Assembly (NCBI GenBank): GCA_947442115.1
Contig: CANEVK010000186.1
Coordinates: 1 to 5,615 of the forward strand
Direction: 5' to 3'
Source of the DNA: Bacteriovoracaceae bacterium
GTDB lineage: Bacteria > Bdellovibrionota > Bacteriovoracia > Bacteriovoracales > Bacteriovoracaceae
DNA: 5,615 nt
The notes under the pieces were generated by a model that was not told where the DNA came from, made no database searches, and saw nothing but the letters and a program-made list of their open reading frames with translations. This document shows positions 1 to 5,615 of this stretch, piece by piece (the stretch's first letter is position 1; the number at the start of each line of letters is the position of its first letter). A program made the translations under genes and the position numbers.

Positions 1-1152
1 GCTCACTCATGGACTGAGCTCATCTCATCTGATGAAGGATTTATTCATCTCGATGACATGCAGGGACTCATAGGAGTTGATAAAGAAAGACAAATCATCA
101 ATGCCCATGCCGGTACAAAATTATATCGCTTTGGTGAAGAAGCTTTTAAGTATCATCTCAATCTCCCCAACCAAGGGGATGTGAATCACCAATCTCTGGC
201 CGGCTCTTTGAGCACCGGCACTCATGGTACGGGTGTTGAGCTTCAATCCATGGCCAACCAACTTCAAGGAATGACATTCATTTCTGGTTTAGGTGACCTC
301 ATCACCCTTAATCAAGAGAAAGACCCTGATCTCATGAATGCACTTTCAGTTTCTCTAGGTTCTGCAGGGCTTCTGACCCAAGTCTCACTCAAAATGACCG
401 AGGCCTATACGTTAAAAGCAGAAAGTTTTCCTGAAGATATGAAAGAGGCCCTTCAAAAGGCGCGCAAAAGATTGACCCAGAATCGTCACTTCGAAATGTT
501 TTATTTTCCTGTAGGAAAATGGAGTATCGTCAAATTAATGAATCAAACGACTGAGGAAGTTTCCCCAAGGTCTCGATTTAAAAAAATCTCTGAAATGGTT
601 TTAGATAATTGGCTTTTTGAAGGAATGAATATTCTGGCGAGCAATACAAAAAAATACTCTGAGATTGATCAATTAGTTCGACGTTTTGTAGGTCATGATA
701 CTTTTATTGATTGGTCACATCGCGCTTTTCCGACAGAAAGGACGGTGCGCTTTATGGAGATGGAGTTTAATCTCCCTATTGATAAATTTGAAGAAGTTTT
801 TCTTGAGATTCAGGCATGTATTGAAAAGAATAAATTTGAAACTCTTTTCCCGATTGAAATTCGTTTTGTAAAAGGTGATAACCTGTGGCTTTCTCCTGCC
901 TATCAAAGAGACAGTGTCTATTTTGCGATTCATACCTATCGATCAGAAAACTATCGACCCTATTTTGAAGAGATTCAAAAGATTTTTATCCGTCACTCGG
1001 GACGACCTCATTGGGGCAAATGGCACTCTTTAACTGAAAAGGAGCTCGCCCCTCTTTATCCACGCTGGGATGATTTTAAAAAAATACGCCGAGAACTAGA
1101 TCCTCAGGGGATTTGGTTAAATAACCACCTCAAAACCCTATTTCACAACTAA
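1..1152 (+). CDS. FAD-linked oxidase, D-arabinono-1,4-lactone oxidase (ALO) family, 5' partial
   Basis: The reading frame is open from base 1, so the first in-frame ATG (58) is internal and the gene begins left of the window; 383 residues are visible. The opening residues AHSW match the GHS/RHS motif of aldonolactone and alditol oxidases, whose His carries covalent FAD. LAGSLSTGTHGTG (about residues 66-78) is the conserved loop of the FAD-binding (PCMH/VAO-type) domain. The C-terminal half is the ALO domain: EIR (E286, R288), an HTY segment near 311, RPHWGK (335-340) and the closing YPRWDDF...R..LDP. By family comparison E286, R288 and K340 correspond to substrate-site residues of alditol oxidase. 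Such enzymes oxidise a sugar lactone or polyol with O2, giving H2O2, or with another acceptor. Only the pre-His N-terminal part of the FAD domain is missing. The substrate cannot be assigned: aldonolactone, alditol and other sugar acids are all possible. cstA follows after 13 bp, probably in the same operon. Confidence 0.9.
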   Translation, partial: AHSWTELISSDEGFIHLDDMQGLIGVDKERQIINAHAGTKLYRFGEEAFKYHLNLPNQGDVNHQSLAGSLSTGTHGTGVELQSMANQLQGMTFISGLGDLITLNQEKDPDLMNALSVSLGSAGLLTQVSLKMTEAYTLKAESFPEDMKEALQKARKRLTQNRHFEMFYFPVGKWSIVKLMNQTTEEVSPRSRFKKISEMVLDNWLFEGMNILASNTKKYSEIDQLVRRFVGHDTFIDWSHRAFPTERTVRFMEMEFNLPIDKFEEVFLEIQACIEKNKFETLFPIEIRFVKGDNLWLSPAYQRDSVYFAIHTYRSENYRPYFEEIQKIFIRHSGRPHWGKWHSLTEKELAPLYPRWDDFKKIRRELDPQGIWLNNHLKTLFHN

Positions 1153-1165
1153 AAGAGACATCACA

Positions 1166-2827
1166 ATGGGACTTCCTCTTCTCGCCATTTTATTTATTCT
1201 TTTTATCACTCTTGGCTATTTTTTCTACGGCTCCTGGGTGGCCAAGCAATTTAAATTAGATCCCCAAAACCCTACACCCGCTCACACTCATCGTGATGAT
1301 GTAGACTTTGTTCCGACCAATCCCTTTTATCTTTTTGCCCAGCATTTCTCTGCTATCGCTGCGGCCGGGCCCATTGCAGGACCGATTGTGGCCTGTCAAC
1401 AATTTGGATGGCTCCCCTCTCTCTTATGGATCAGCATCGGTGTTGTCTTTATTGGTGCTGTTCATGATTTTTCTTCGCTTACTTGTTCTGTGAAACATGG
1501 GGCCCATTCCATTGCAGATATTACAAAAGAGCAATTAGGCTCAAAGGCCGGAAAGGCGATGATGCTTTTTATTTGGATTGCTTTGATTTATATCATTGTT
1601 GCCTTTGCCGATATTACGGCATCCAGTTTTGTCACAGGCCCTGAGGAGCTTTCTGGACTTTCTCTCTCTTTTCATCCTGGTGGTGCTGTCGCCTGGGCCT
1701 CAATCGCTTATTTATTTCTCTCTCTGCTTTTAGGTTTCGTAGAAAAATACTTAAAAACTCCTCTTTGGCTCAATACACTTATCTTTGTTCCAGCAACTTT
1801 TGGGATTTGCTGGCTCGGAACAAGTTATTCTCATTGGTTTCAATTTGATCAAGTCACTTGGGCGCTTTTGATTTGTCTTTATTGCGCTCTGGCCTCCATG
1901 CTTCCAGTCTGGCTTTTGTTGCAGCCTCGAGGTTATTTAGGGGGCTATGTCCTCTACTCAGTTTTATTTTTAGGTATTGTTGGATTATTTTTTAGTCAGA
2001 AAACAATTCAGCAACCGGCCTTTACGGGATTTCACTTTGATAAAATGGCCGGATCACTTTTCCCTTTTCTCTTTGTCACCATCGCCTGTGGCGCCTGCTC
2101 TGGCTTTCACGGGCTCGTCTGCTCTGGCACAACCTCTAAACAAATTGATAAAGAATCTCATCTTCACCCAGTGGGCTATGGGGCGATGCTCGCCGAGGGT
2201 TTTGTTGCACTCATAAGCTTGAGTATTATTATGATGATGGCACCCAGTGAAGTCAGCGGACTCAAACCAGGCTCTATTTACGGCCGAGGGATTGGAGAAT
2301 TTCTCACCCTTATTATTGGTAAAGAAAATCTTCCTTTTGCTATCACATTTGGGGCCATGGCCTTTTCTACTTTTGTTTTTGATACTCTGGATGTTTCAAC
2401 TCGACTTGGACGTTACTTACTGGAAGAACTTTTAGGTGTCACAGGAAAGATAGGAGCACTGCTGGGGACTCTTCTGACAATTTTACCGGCCTCACTTATT
2501 CTCTTAAATACAAAGTCTGGCATGTGGGCGCAATTTTGGACACTCTTTGGAGCTGCCAATCAATTGCTAGCGGCCCTTACACTGCTCGTCATATCTGTAT
2601 GGCTGCATAAAAATAAGCGACGACTTGCTTTTACTCTTGTGCCTATGATTTTTGTTCTTATCACCACTTTAGTGGCGCTCTTTCAACTCGCCCGCGTGAA
2701 CTGGGAGAAATCCCTTGGCGTTGATCTTTCTCTCATGAATTCTCTGATGTCATTAGGGCTCATTATACTCGCCCTATATTTAGTGGGATCCTCCCTAAAA
2801 GAGGTCCTTAAACAAAAGGCAAATTAA
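1166..2827 (+). CDS. cstA: CstA-family carbon starvation / pyruvate transporter (short form)
   Basis: This 553-residue inner-membrane protein is rich in hydrophobic helices. It matches E. coli CstA and BtsT along its length: FYGSWVAKQF (20-29), the DFVPT segment (47-51), QHFSAIAAAGPIAGPI (59-74), GAVHDF (97-102), LPVWLLLQPRGYL (246-258), the hallmark ACGACSGFHGLVCSGTTSKQ (307-326), STRLGRYLLEELLG (411-424) and FGAANQLLA (461-469). Characterised relatives import pyruvate, probably with protons, and were linked to peptide uptake in starvation. At about 550 residues it is shorter than the roughly 700-residue enterobacterial proteins: it has one N-terminal helix before the FYG motif rather than two, and a compact loop where E. 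coli CstA has a long insertion. Short forms are common in other phyla, so it is probably complete. The start is supported by AAGAGA at 1153-1158, 7 nt before the ATG. It follows the oxidase by 13 bp, and its last 20 bp overlap the convergent receiver gene. The exact substrate is unproven. Confidence 0.93.
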   Translation: MGLPLLAILFILFITLGYFFYGSWVAKQFKLDPQNPTPAHTHRDDVDFVPTNPFYLFAQHFSAIAAAGPIAGPIVACQQFGWLPSLLWISIGVVFIGAVHDFSSLTCSVKHGAHSIADITKEQLGSKAGKAMMLFIWIALIYIIVAFADITASSFVTGPEELSGLSLSFHPGGAVAWASIAYLFLSLLLGFVEKYLKTPLWLNTLIFVPATFGICWLGTSYSHWFQFDQVTWALLICLYCALASMLPVWLLLQPRGYLGGYVLYSVLFLGIVGLFFSQKTIQQPAFTGFHFDKMAGSLFPFLFVTIACGACSGFHGLVCSGTTSKQIDKESHLHPVGYGAMLAEGFVALISLSIIMMMAPSEVSGLKPGSIYGRGIGEFLTLIIGKENLPFAITFGAMAFSTFVFDTLDVSTRLGRYLLEELLGVTGKIGALLGTLLTILPASLILLNTKSGMWAQFWTLFGAANQLLAALTLLVISVWLHKNKRRLAFTLVPMIFVLITTLVALFQLARVNWEKSLGVDLSLMNSLMSLGLIILALYLVGSSLKEVLKQKAN

Positions 2828-3209
2828 TTTGAGCATTCTCAATATGTTTTTTGGCCACTGACAAAAGAGTTTCAAGATGAAAGGGTTTCTGCATAAGAAA
2901 AACTCCTTCAGGTAAAATTTGATCCTCTTTTAATGCATAGGCAGAACTAAAGGCCACAGGTATCGTTGCAAGAGTGGTAGGATGATTTTTTTTCAAGTAA
3001 GCAACAAATTCAAGACCATTCATTTCAGGCATGAAGTAGTCCAAAATGATAAGAGCTGGCCAGTCTTTCACATCCATTACCTCTAGGCTTTTGAGGGCAA
3101 TGCGAGGGTTCTCAAAATTAAGTGTTTTGTATCCCTCAAATTCAAGGGCATAACCAATCACATCTCTGACATCTTCATCATCATCAATAATACAGATAGG
3201 GTGAAACAT
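2808..3209 (-). CDS. Single-domain response regulator (CheY-like receiver)
   Basis: The 133 residues form one receiver (REC) domain with no output domain. Visible landmarks are the acidic pocket D9-D10-D11 (IIDDDEDVRDV), the phospho-acceptor D57 in IILDYFMPEMNG, the switch residue S89 in AFSSA (Ser in place of the usual Thr) and K108 in MQKPF. All catalytic positions are present, so it should accept phosphate on D57. With no DNA-binding or enzymatic domain, it must act by protein contact, as CheY or a phosphorelay intermediate does. The ATG follows the kinase stop codon directly (TAAATG), and GGAG (3216-3219) lies 6 nt upstream inside the kinase gene, so the two are very likely translationally coupled and cognate. 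Its 3' end overlaps the end of cstA on the opposite strand by 20 bp. The downstream target is not encoded in the window. Confidence 0.92.
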   Translation of the reverse strand: MFHPICIIDDDEDVRDVIGYALEFEGYKTLNFENPRIALKSLEVMDVKDWPALIILDYFMPEMNGLEFVAYLKKNHPTTLATIPVAFSSAYALKEDQILPEGVFLMQKPFHLETLLSVAKKHIENAQINLPFV

Positions 3210-3890
3210 TTAAGACTCCATCTTATTTAGTTTAAAACTGAGAACATAATAGTCATTCATTTTTTTTGTTTGAAATCGGGCGCCATAATATTGAAAAATA
3301 TTTAACCCTAACTCCAGGGGCGATTTTTCCTTCAGAAATGGGCCAAGAGAAACACCGGGCCCCAAAGAGGAATGCTGAAAAATATTTGAATCAAATGCAT
3401 TGAGCTTAAAAGAAAGATGCACATCCTTTTTTAAGTTTTTAAATTTAAAATCTAAAACGCCAAACTTTTCAAGTTCATTAAAAAGAATTTTAAAAGCAAA
3501 GAAGATTTTTTTTCGATCTCCCTTGAAGGATATACCAGAGGGAATATTTTTATTAAATTTTGATTTCACAGTGAGCTCAGATAGCAATTCACTCAAACAA
3601 AACTCATCATGCTTAAGATTCCACTTTTTAACCCGCCATGAACTCAGTTCTAAAAGAAGATCAATAAGACCGCTCATTTTTGTCGATTGGGCTTCAATCT
3701 GATCAATCATAAGTTCCAATCTTTTGGGTTCAATCGCCACTTGGCGACTCATCATTCTTTTATAGGCTTGGGCCTGGAGCTTTAAAGCTGTAAGGGGTGT
3801 ACGAAACTCATGACTGACAAGAGTTAAAAACTCTTCTTGATAAAGGCCAGCATCCGCAAGATCTAAAAGATCCAAAGTCCCCTGTTTCAT
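3210..3890 (-). CDS. Small soluble sensor histidine kinase with a degenerate ATP-binding domain
   Basis: From the ATG at 3890 the protein has 226 residues. It has no membrane segment and no sensor domain: about 20 residues precede a strong HisKA H-box, EFLTLVSHEFRTPLTALKLQAQ, with phospho-acceptor H27. A helical dimerisation hairpin continues to about residue 85. The C-terminal part resembles a HATPase domain only in outline. The N-box reads FKILFNELEKFG, where the Mg-binding second Asn of the usual NxxxN is Lys (K142). The G1 box DxGxG is not recognisable, and the G2 box keeps only LGLNIF (194-199) of GxGLGLxI. It may therefore be a weak kinase, a phosphatase, or a phosphotransfer scaffold fed by another kinase. 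The start at 3890 is preferred because AAGAGA (3898-3903) sits 7 nt upstream, the same arrangement as cstA; the ATG at 3908 would add six residues but has no ribosome-binding site. It is followed without a gap by the receiver gene. Confidence 0.85.
   Translation of the reverse strand: MKQGTLDLLDLADAGLYQEEFLTLVSHEFRTPLTALKLQAQAYKRMMSRQVAIEPKRLELMIDQIEAQSTKMSGLIDLLLELSSWRVKKWNLKHDEFCLSELLSELTVKSKFNKNIPSGISFKGDRKKIFFAFKILFNELEKFGVLDFKFKNLKKDVHLSFKLNAFDSNIFQHSSLGPGVSLGPFLKEKSPLELGLNIFQYYGARFQTKKMNDYYVLSFKLNKMES
3216..3219 (-). promoter_or_regulatory. Ribosome-binding site of the response regulator, inside the kinase gene
   Basis: GGAG on the minus strand lies 6 nt before the receiver ATG and within the final codons of the kinase. 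Together with the TAAATG junction it fixes the receiver start and implies that ribosomes finishing the kinase reinitiate on the receiver. Confidence 0.6.
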
Positions 3891-3897
3891 GAAACAA

Positions 3898-3903
3898 TCT
3901 CTT
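3898..3903 (-). promoter_or_regulatory. Ribosome-binding site that decides the kinase start
   Basis: AAGAGA on the minus strand lies 7 nt before the ATG at 3890. The same hexamer at the same distance precedes cstA (1153-1158). No purine-rich site precedes the alternative ATG at 3908, whose upstream bases are T/C-rich, so the shorter kinase is preferred. Confidence 0.5.
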
Positions 3904-3937
3904 AGCATAAATAGGGAAAAAAGCCAGCCTAGGTAAC

Positions 3938-3954
3938 CTTAAGAATAGCTTAAG
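3938..3954. promoter_or_regulatory. Candidate operator: CTTAAG direct repeat at 11-bp spacing
   Basis: The sequence is CTTAAG, five bases AATAG, then CTTAAG, so identical hexamers are one helical turn apart. It contains TTAA-N7-TTAA. Tandem half-sites 11 bp apart are typical targets of OmpR/PhoB-type winged-helix regulators, and TTAA-N7-TTAA resembles the CtrA box of Alphaproteobacteria. It sits between the divergent kinase and DUF1993 genes, upstream of the proposed -35 of the latter, so it could control either. No DNA-binding regulator is encoded in the window, so the assignment is inference from position and spacing only. Confidence 0.35.
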
Positions 3955-3972
3955 ATATTGAAACGAAAGAAA

Positions 3973-4002
3973 TTGGTTTATTTAGGGATTATCGATTAGA
4001 AT
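3973..4002 (+). promoter_or_regulatory. Candidate sigma70-type promoter for the DUF1993 gene
   Basis: A TTGGTT -35-like hexamer (3973-3978), an 18-bp spacer and TAGAAT (3997-4002, one mismatch to TATAAT) give a predicted transcript start near 4009, about 26 nt before the ATG at 4035. The -10 match is good and the -35 only fair. An alternative -35, TTGAAA at 3958-3963, has no good -10 at the right distance. Confidence 0.4.
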
Positions 4003-4034
4003 AGATAACGGGTGGATTTTAAAGGGATGAAACT

Positions 4035-4574
4035 ATGAATGTCCAAGTACATGAAGTGAGTGTGGAGCAGTTTATCTTAACTCTCTCTAATCTGAAGCAA
4101 TTTCTTATCAAGGCCGAAGGTTTTGCCAAGGCCAGAAAGTTTGATATGCAGGTGCTTCTCGATACACGTCTTTTCCCTGATATGTTCCCTCTTTCTAAGC
4201 AAATCCAAACGGCCTGTGATGCGGCCAAGTTTTGTGGCTCTCGCTTAAGTGATGTTAAAGCTCCTGTTTTTGATGATACGGAAGCAAGCTTCCAGGACTA
4301 CATCAAGAGAATAGATAAAACGATTGAGTACCTAAAAAGTCTTGATCATGAAGACTTTTTAAAATTTGAAGAGAAAAAGATTCGTTTTCCTTGGAATCCA
4401 GGCCAGGAACTTGATGGCAAATCTTATCTCGTCCAATTTGCGATCCCAAATTTCTACTTTCATATCACAACCGCTTATAACATTTTAAGAAGCTGTGGAA
4501 TTGAACTTGGAAAAGCAGATTTCTTGGGTCAAATCAATTGGCATCGAGCGGGTGAGCTTACTGATCATCCCTAG
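4035..4574 (+). CDS. DUF1993 family protein (DinB-like fold)
   Basis: This 179-residue soluble protein matches DUF1993 (PF09351) over nearly its full length. The signature blocks are LLDTRLFPDMFPLSKQIQTA and the following CDAAK (41-65), a central F-D-D-T-E segment (79-83), the helix KRIDKTIEYLKSL (91-103), and the C-terminal block from PNFYFHITTAYNILR (138-152) to GKADFLG (159-165). No signal peptide or membrane helix is visible, so it should be cytoplasmic. The family is grouped with DinB-like four-helix bundle proteins; some members of that clan are metal-dependent thiol-transferring enzymes, but the activity of DUF1993 itself is not known to me. H143 in the FYFH motif is the most obvious candidate functional residue. 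AAAGGG (4021-4026) lies 8 nt before the ATG, which supports the start. It is transcribed away from the kinase and overlaps the peptidase stop by 17 bp. No functional link to its neighbours is evident. Confidence 0.9.
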   Translation: MNVQVHEVSVEQFILTLSNLKQFLIKAEGFAKARKFDMQVLLDTRLFPDMFPLSKQIQTACDAAKFCGSRLSDVKAPVFDDTEASFQDYIKRIDKTIEYLKSLDHEDFLKFEEKKIRFPWNPGQELDGKSYLVQFAIPNFYFHITTAYNILRSCGIELGKADFLGQINWHRAGELTDHP

Positions 4575-5615
4575 TCATCATGGCCGCCATATTGAGCTTC
4601 GCAATCTCTGCAGCATAATTGTAATTTAGTGAAGAAGGTTTATCACACTCCATGTGATAGCAAGGGGTTTTAGTACTCCAATCTTCAATTGTAAGGAGAG
4701 TTGGAACACCGGCGTGAATAAAAGGCACGTGATCACTTCCCCAGGCCCCAATAGTGATTTTAGTTTTAAGTTTTGTATAAGTTGTCGCTAGGGATGAAAA
4801 CCATTTGGCGAGACTTTCATACTGTCCGTCAGTTTCAAGTTCAACGATACCGTTAGAGTTATACCCCACCATATCCATATTGATTCCAAGAACAATTTTT
4901 TTGATCTCACCACTCTTGATTAATTCATTGGCATAATGCTCGGCCCCTAGAAGACCATTCTCTTCACCATTAGTGGCGAAATAGCGAAAAGTACGCTTAT
5001 TTCCATAATCTTTTAAAGCCCGCGCCACCTCTAAAAGCACGGCCGCGCCACTGGCATTGTCATCAGCTCCAGCAAAGTTTTTTCCCACAGAATCAAAATG
5101 TCCAAACAACATGATCACTTCATCAGGTTTGGACTCACCTTTTTTATCGGCCACAAGAGAACAGGCCCCCGCACGGTAACAAAATTCTTTAACCTCTAGA
5201 CCAAGACCAAGCAAAATTTCTTTAAGCTGAGCAGTCGCACGCTGATTATCAGGAGACCCCGCTTGACGAGACTTGAAGTTGGCGAGCATTTCCACATCTT
5301 GCTTAATCCCATTGGCATCAATTCTTGAAACAAAATCTTGAATGACGGAGGATGAAAGTAAAAACTTCTCACCTGAGTAACTAAAATGCTTAACGGAATC
5401 AGAACGAACAGGTCTTAAAAACTTTAAAATATGGGCCGGTGCCTTAGCATCCAGCTCCACAAGCCAGAGTCTTCCCTCTTGCTTGATCGTTTTTATGAAG
5501 GGAGTAAATTCTTTTACATCATGGGGGTGAGAAGAAATAACTTGATACACAGGTCGAGATGGTGCCGCCATTAAGTGAAGACAAATAAAAAGTGAAAAAA
5601 ATGAAATTAATGAAA
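4558..5615 (-). CDS. Secreted zinc aminopeptidase, M28 family (5' partial)
   Basis: The frame is open to the right edge of the window. The ATG at 5571 is probably internal: the 14 codons before it read SLISFFSLFICLHL and run into MAAPSRP, a hydrophobic signal-peptide core with a likely cleavage after LMA. The true start lies outside the window. Numbered from that ATG, the C-terminal two-thirds is a Peptidase_M28 domain with the complete dinuclear zinc set: H158 in GHFDS, D171 in GADDNASG, catalytic E203 and ligand E204 in NGEENG, D233 in NMDMVG and H306 in CYHMECD. Such enzymes remove N-terminal residues from peptides and act in the periplasm or outside the cell. C304 and C309 flank the last ligand, and C131 and C137 form another close pair; disulfides are possible in an exported protein. 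Residues 1 to about 85 form an N-terminal region I cannot assign, perhaps a propeptide. Residue specificity is not predictable here. Confidence 0.92.
   Translation of the reverse strand, partial: SLISFFSLFICLHLMAAPSRPVYQVISSHPHDVKEFTPFIKTIKQEGRLWLVELDAKAPAHILKFLRPVRSDSVKHFSYSGEKFLLSSSVIQDFVSRIDANGIKQDVEMLANFKSRQAGSPDNQRATAQLKEILLGLGLEVKEFCYRAGACSLVADKKGESKPDEVIMLFGHFDSVGKNFAGADDNASGAAVLLEVARALKDYGNKRTFRYFATNGEENGLLGAEHYANELIKSGEIKKIVLGINMDMVGYNSNGIVELETDGQYESLAKWFSSLATTYTKLKTKITIGAWGSDHVPFIHAGVPTLLTIEDWSTKTPCYHMECDKPSSLNYNYAAEIAKLNMAAMMTRDDQ

Noticed and set aside
715..933. Minus-strand open frame inside the oxidase
   Set aside because: It lies wholly opposite a well-conserved coding frame and its translation shows no recognisable domain; a shadow. 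The same holds for the open frames at 1308-1493, 1977-2216, 2247-2435, 3400-3702 and 4019-4228.
2820..2831. CAAATTAATTTG perfect palindrome over the cstA stop
   Set aside because: It is an all-AT core in an AT-rich junction, with no promoter or partner site; likely chance.
2829..2852. TTGAG-CATT-CTCAA hairpin followed by a T6 run as a cstA terminator
   Set aside because: The stem has only five pairs, mostly weak, and four bases separate it from the T run; it also lies in the receiver coding sequence. Too weak to call.
1166..3890. A BtsSR-like system controlling the neighbouring CstA/BtsT transporter
   Set aside because: The kinase is not LytS-type and the receiver has no LytTR DNA-binding domain. 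The genes are convergent, not arranged as a regulator with its target promoter.
3891..3908. Upstream ATG of the kinase at 3908
   Set aside because: It has no ribosome-binding site and adds only six unconserved-looking residues; the ATG at 3890 has AAGAGA at a good distance. Both remain possible.
1..5615. CRISPR arrays, tRNA or rRNA genes, insertion sequences, toxin-antitoxin or defence genes
   Set aside because: No regularly spaced repeats, cloverleaf sequences, transposase motifs or terminal inverted repeats were seen; every long frame is explained by the six listed genes.

Overview
The window looks like ordinary chromosomal DNA from an AT-leaning Gram-negative bacterium. The low-to-moderate GC, the frequent GGCC-containing alanine codons, a small kinase paired with a stand-alone receiver, and an exported M28 peptidase would all suit the Bdellovibrionota (Bacteriovorax or Peredibacter-like predators). 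That placement is an impression, not a demonstrated result. There are six protein genes. No RNA genes, insertion sequences, CRISPR arrays or phage genes were seen, and no stretch over 300 bases lacks a gene.

Layout. Positions 1-1152 (+) hold most of a flavin-dependent sugar-lactone/alditol oxidase; its N-terminus lies left of the window. Thirteen bases later, probably in the same operon, is a short CstA-family carbon-starvation/pyruvate transporter (1166-2827, +). Facing it is a two-gene minus-strand operon: a small soluble histidine kinase (3210-3890) followed directly (TAA then ATG, no gap) by a single-domain response regulator (2808-3209), which overlaps the end of cstA by 20 bp. A divergent intergenic region of about 140 bp carries a CTTAAG direct repeat at 11-bp spacing and a plausible promoter for a DUF1993 protein (4035-4574, +). 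That gene in turn overlaps by 17 bp the end of a secreted zinc aminopeptidase of family M28 (4558 to the right edge, -). The peptidase signal peptide runs past the right edge.

How the genes fit together. Oxidase and transporter look co-transcribed, which suggests linked use of small carbon compounds, but their substrates cannot be read from sequence. Kinase and receiver form a compact phosphotransfer pair with no sensor domain, membrane anchor or DNA-binding output, so the input and output must come from partner proteins. The most interesting point is that the kinase has an intact phospho-acceptor histidine box but a catalytic ATP-binding domain missing most of its hallmark residues. I found no clearly new multi-gene system.
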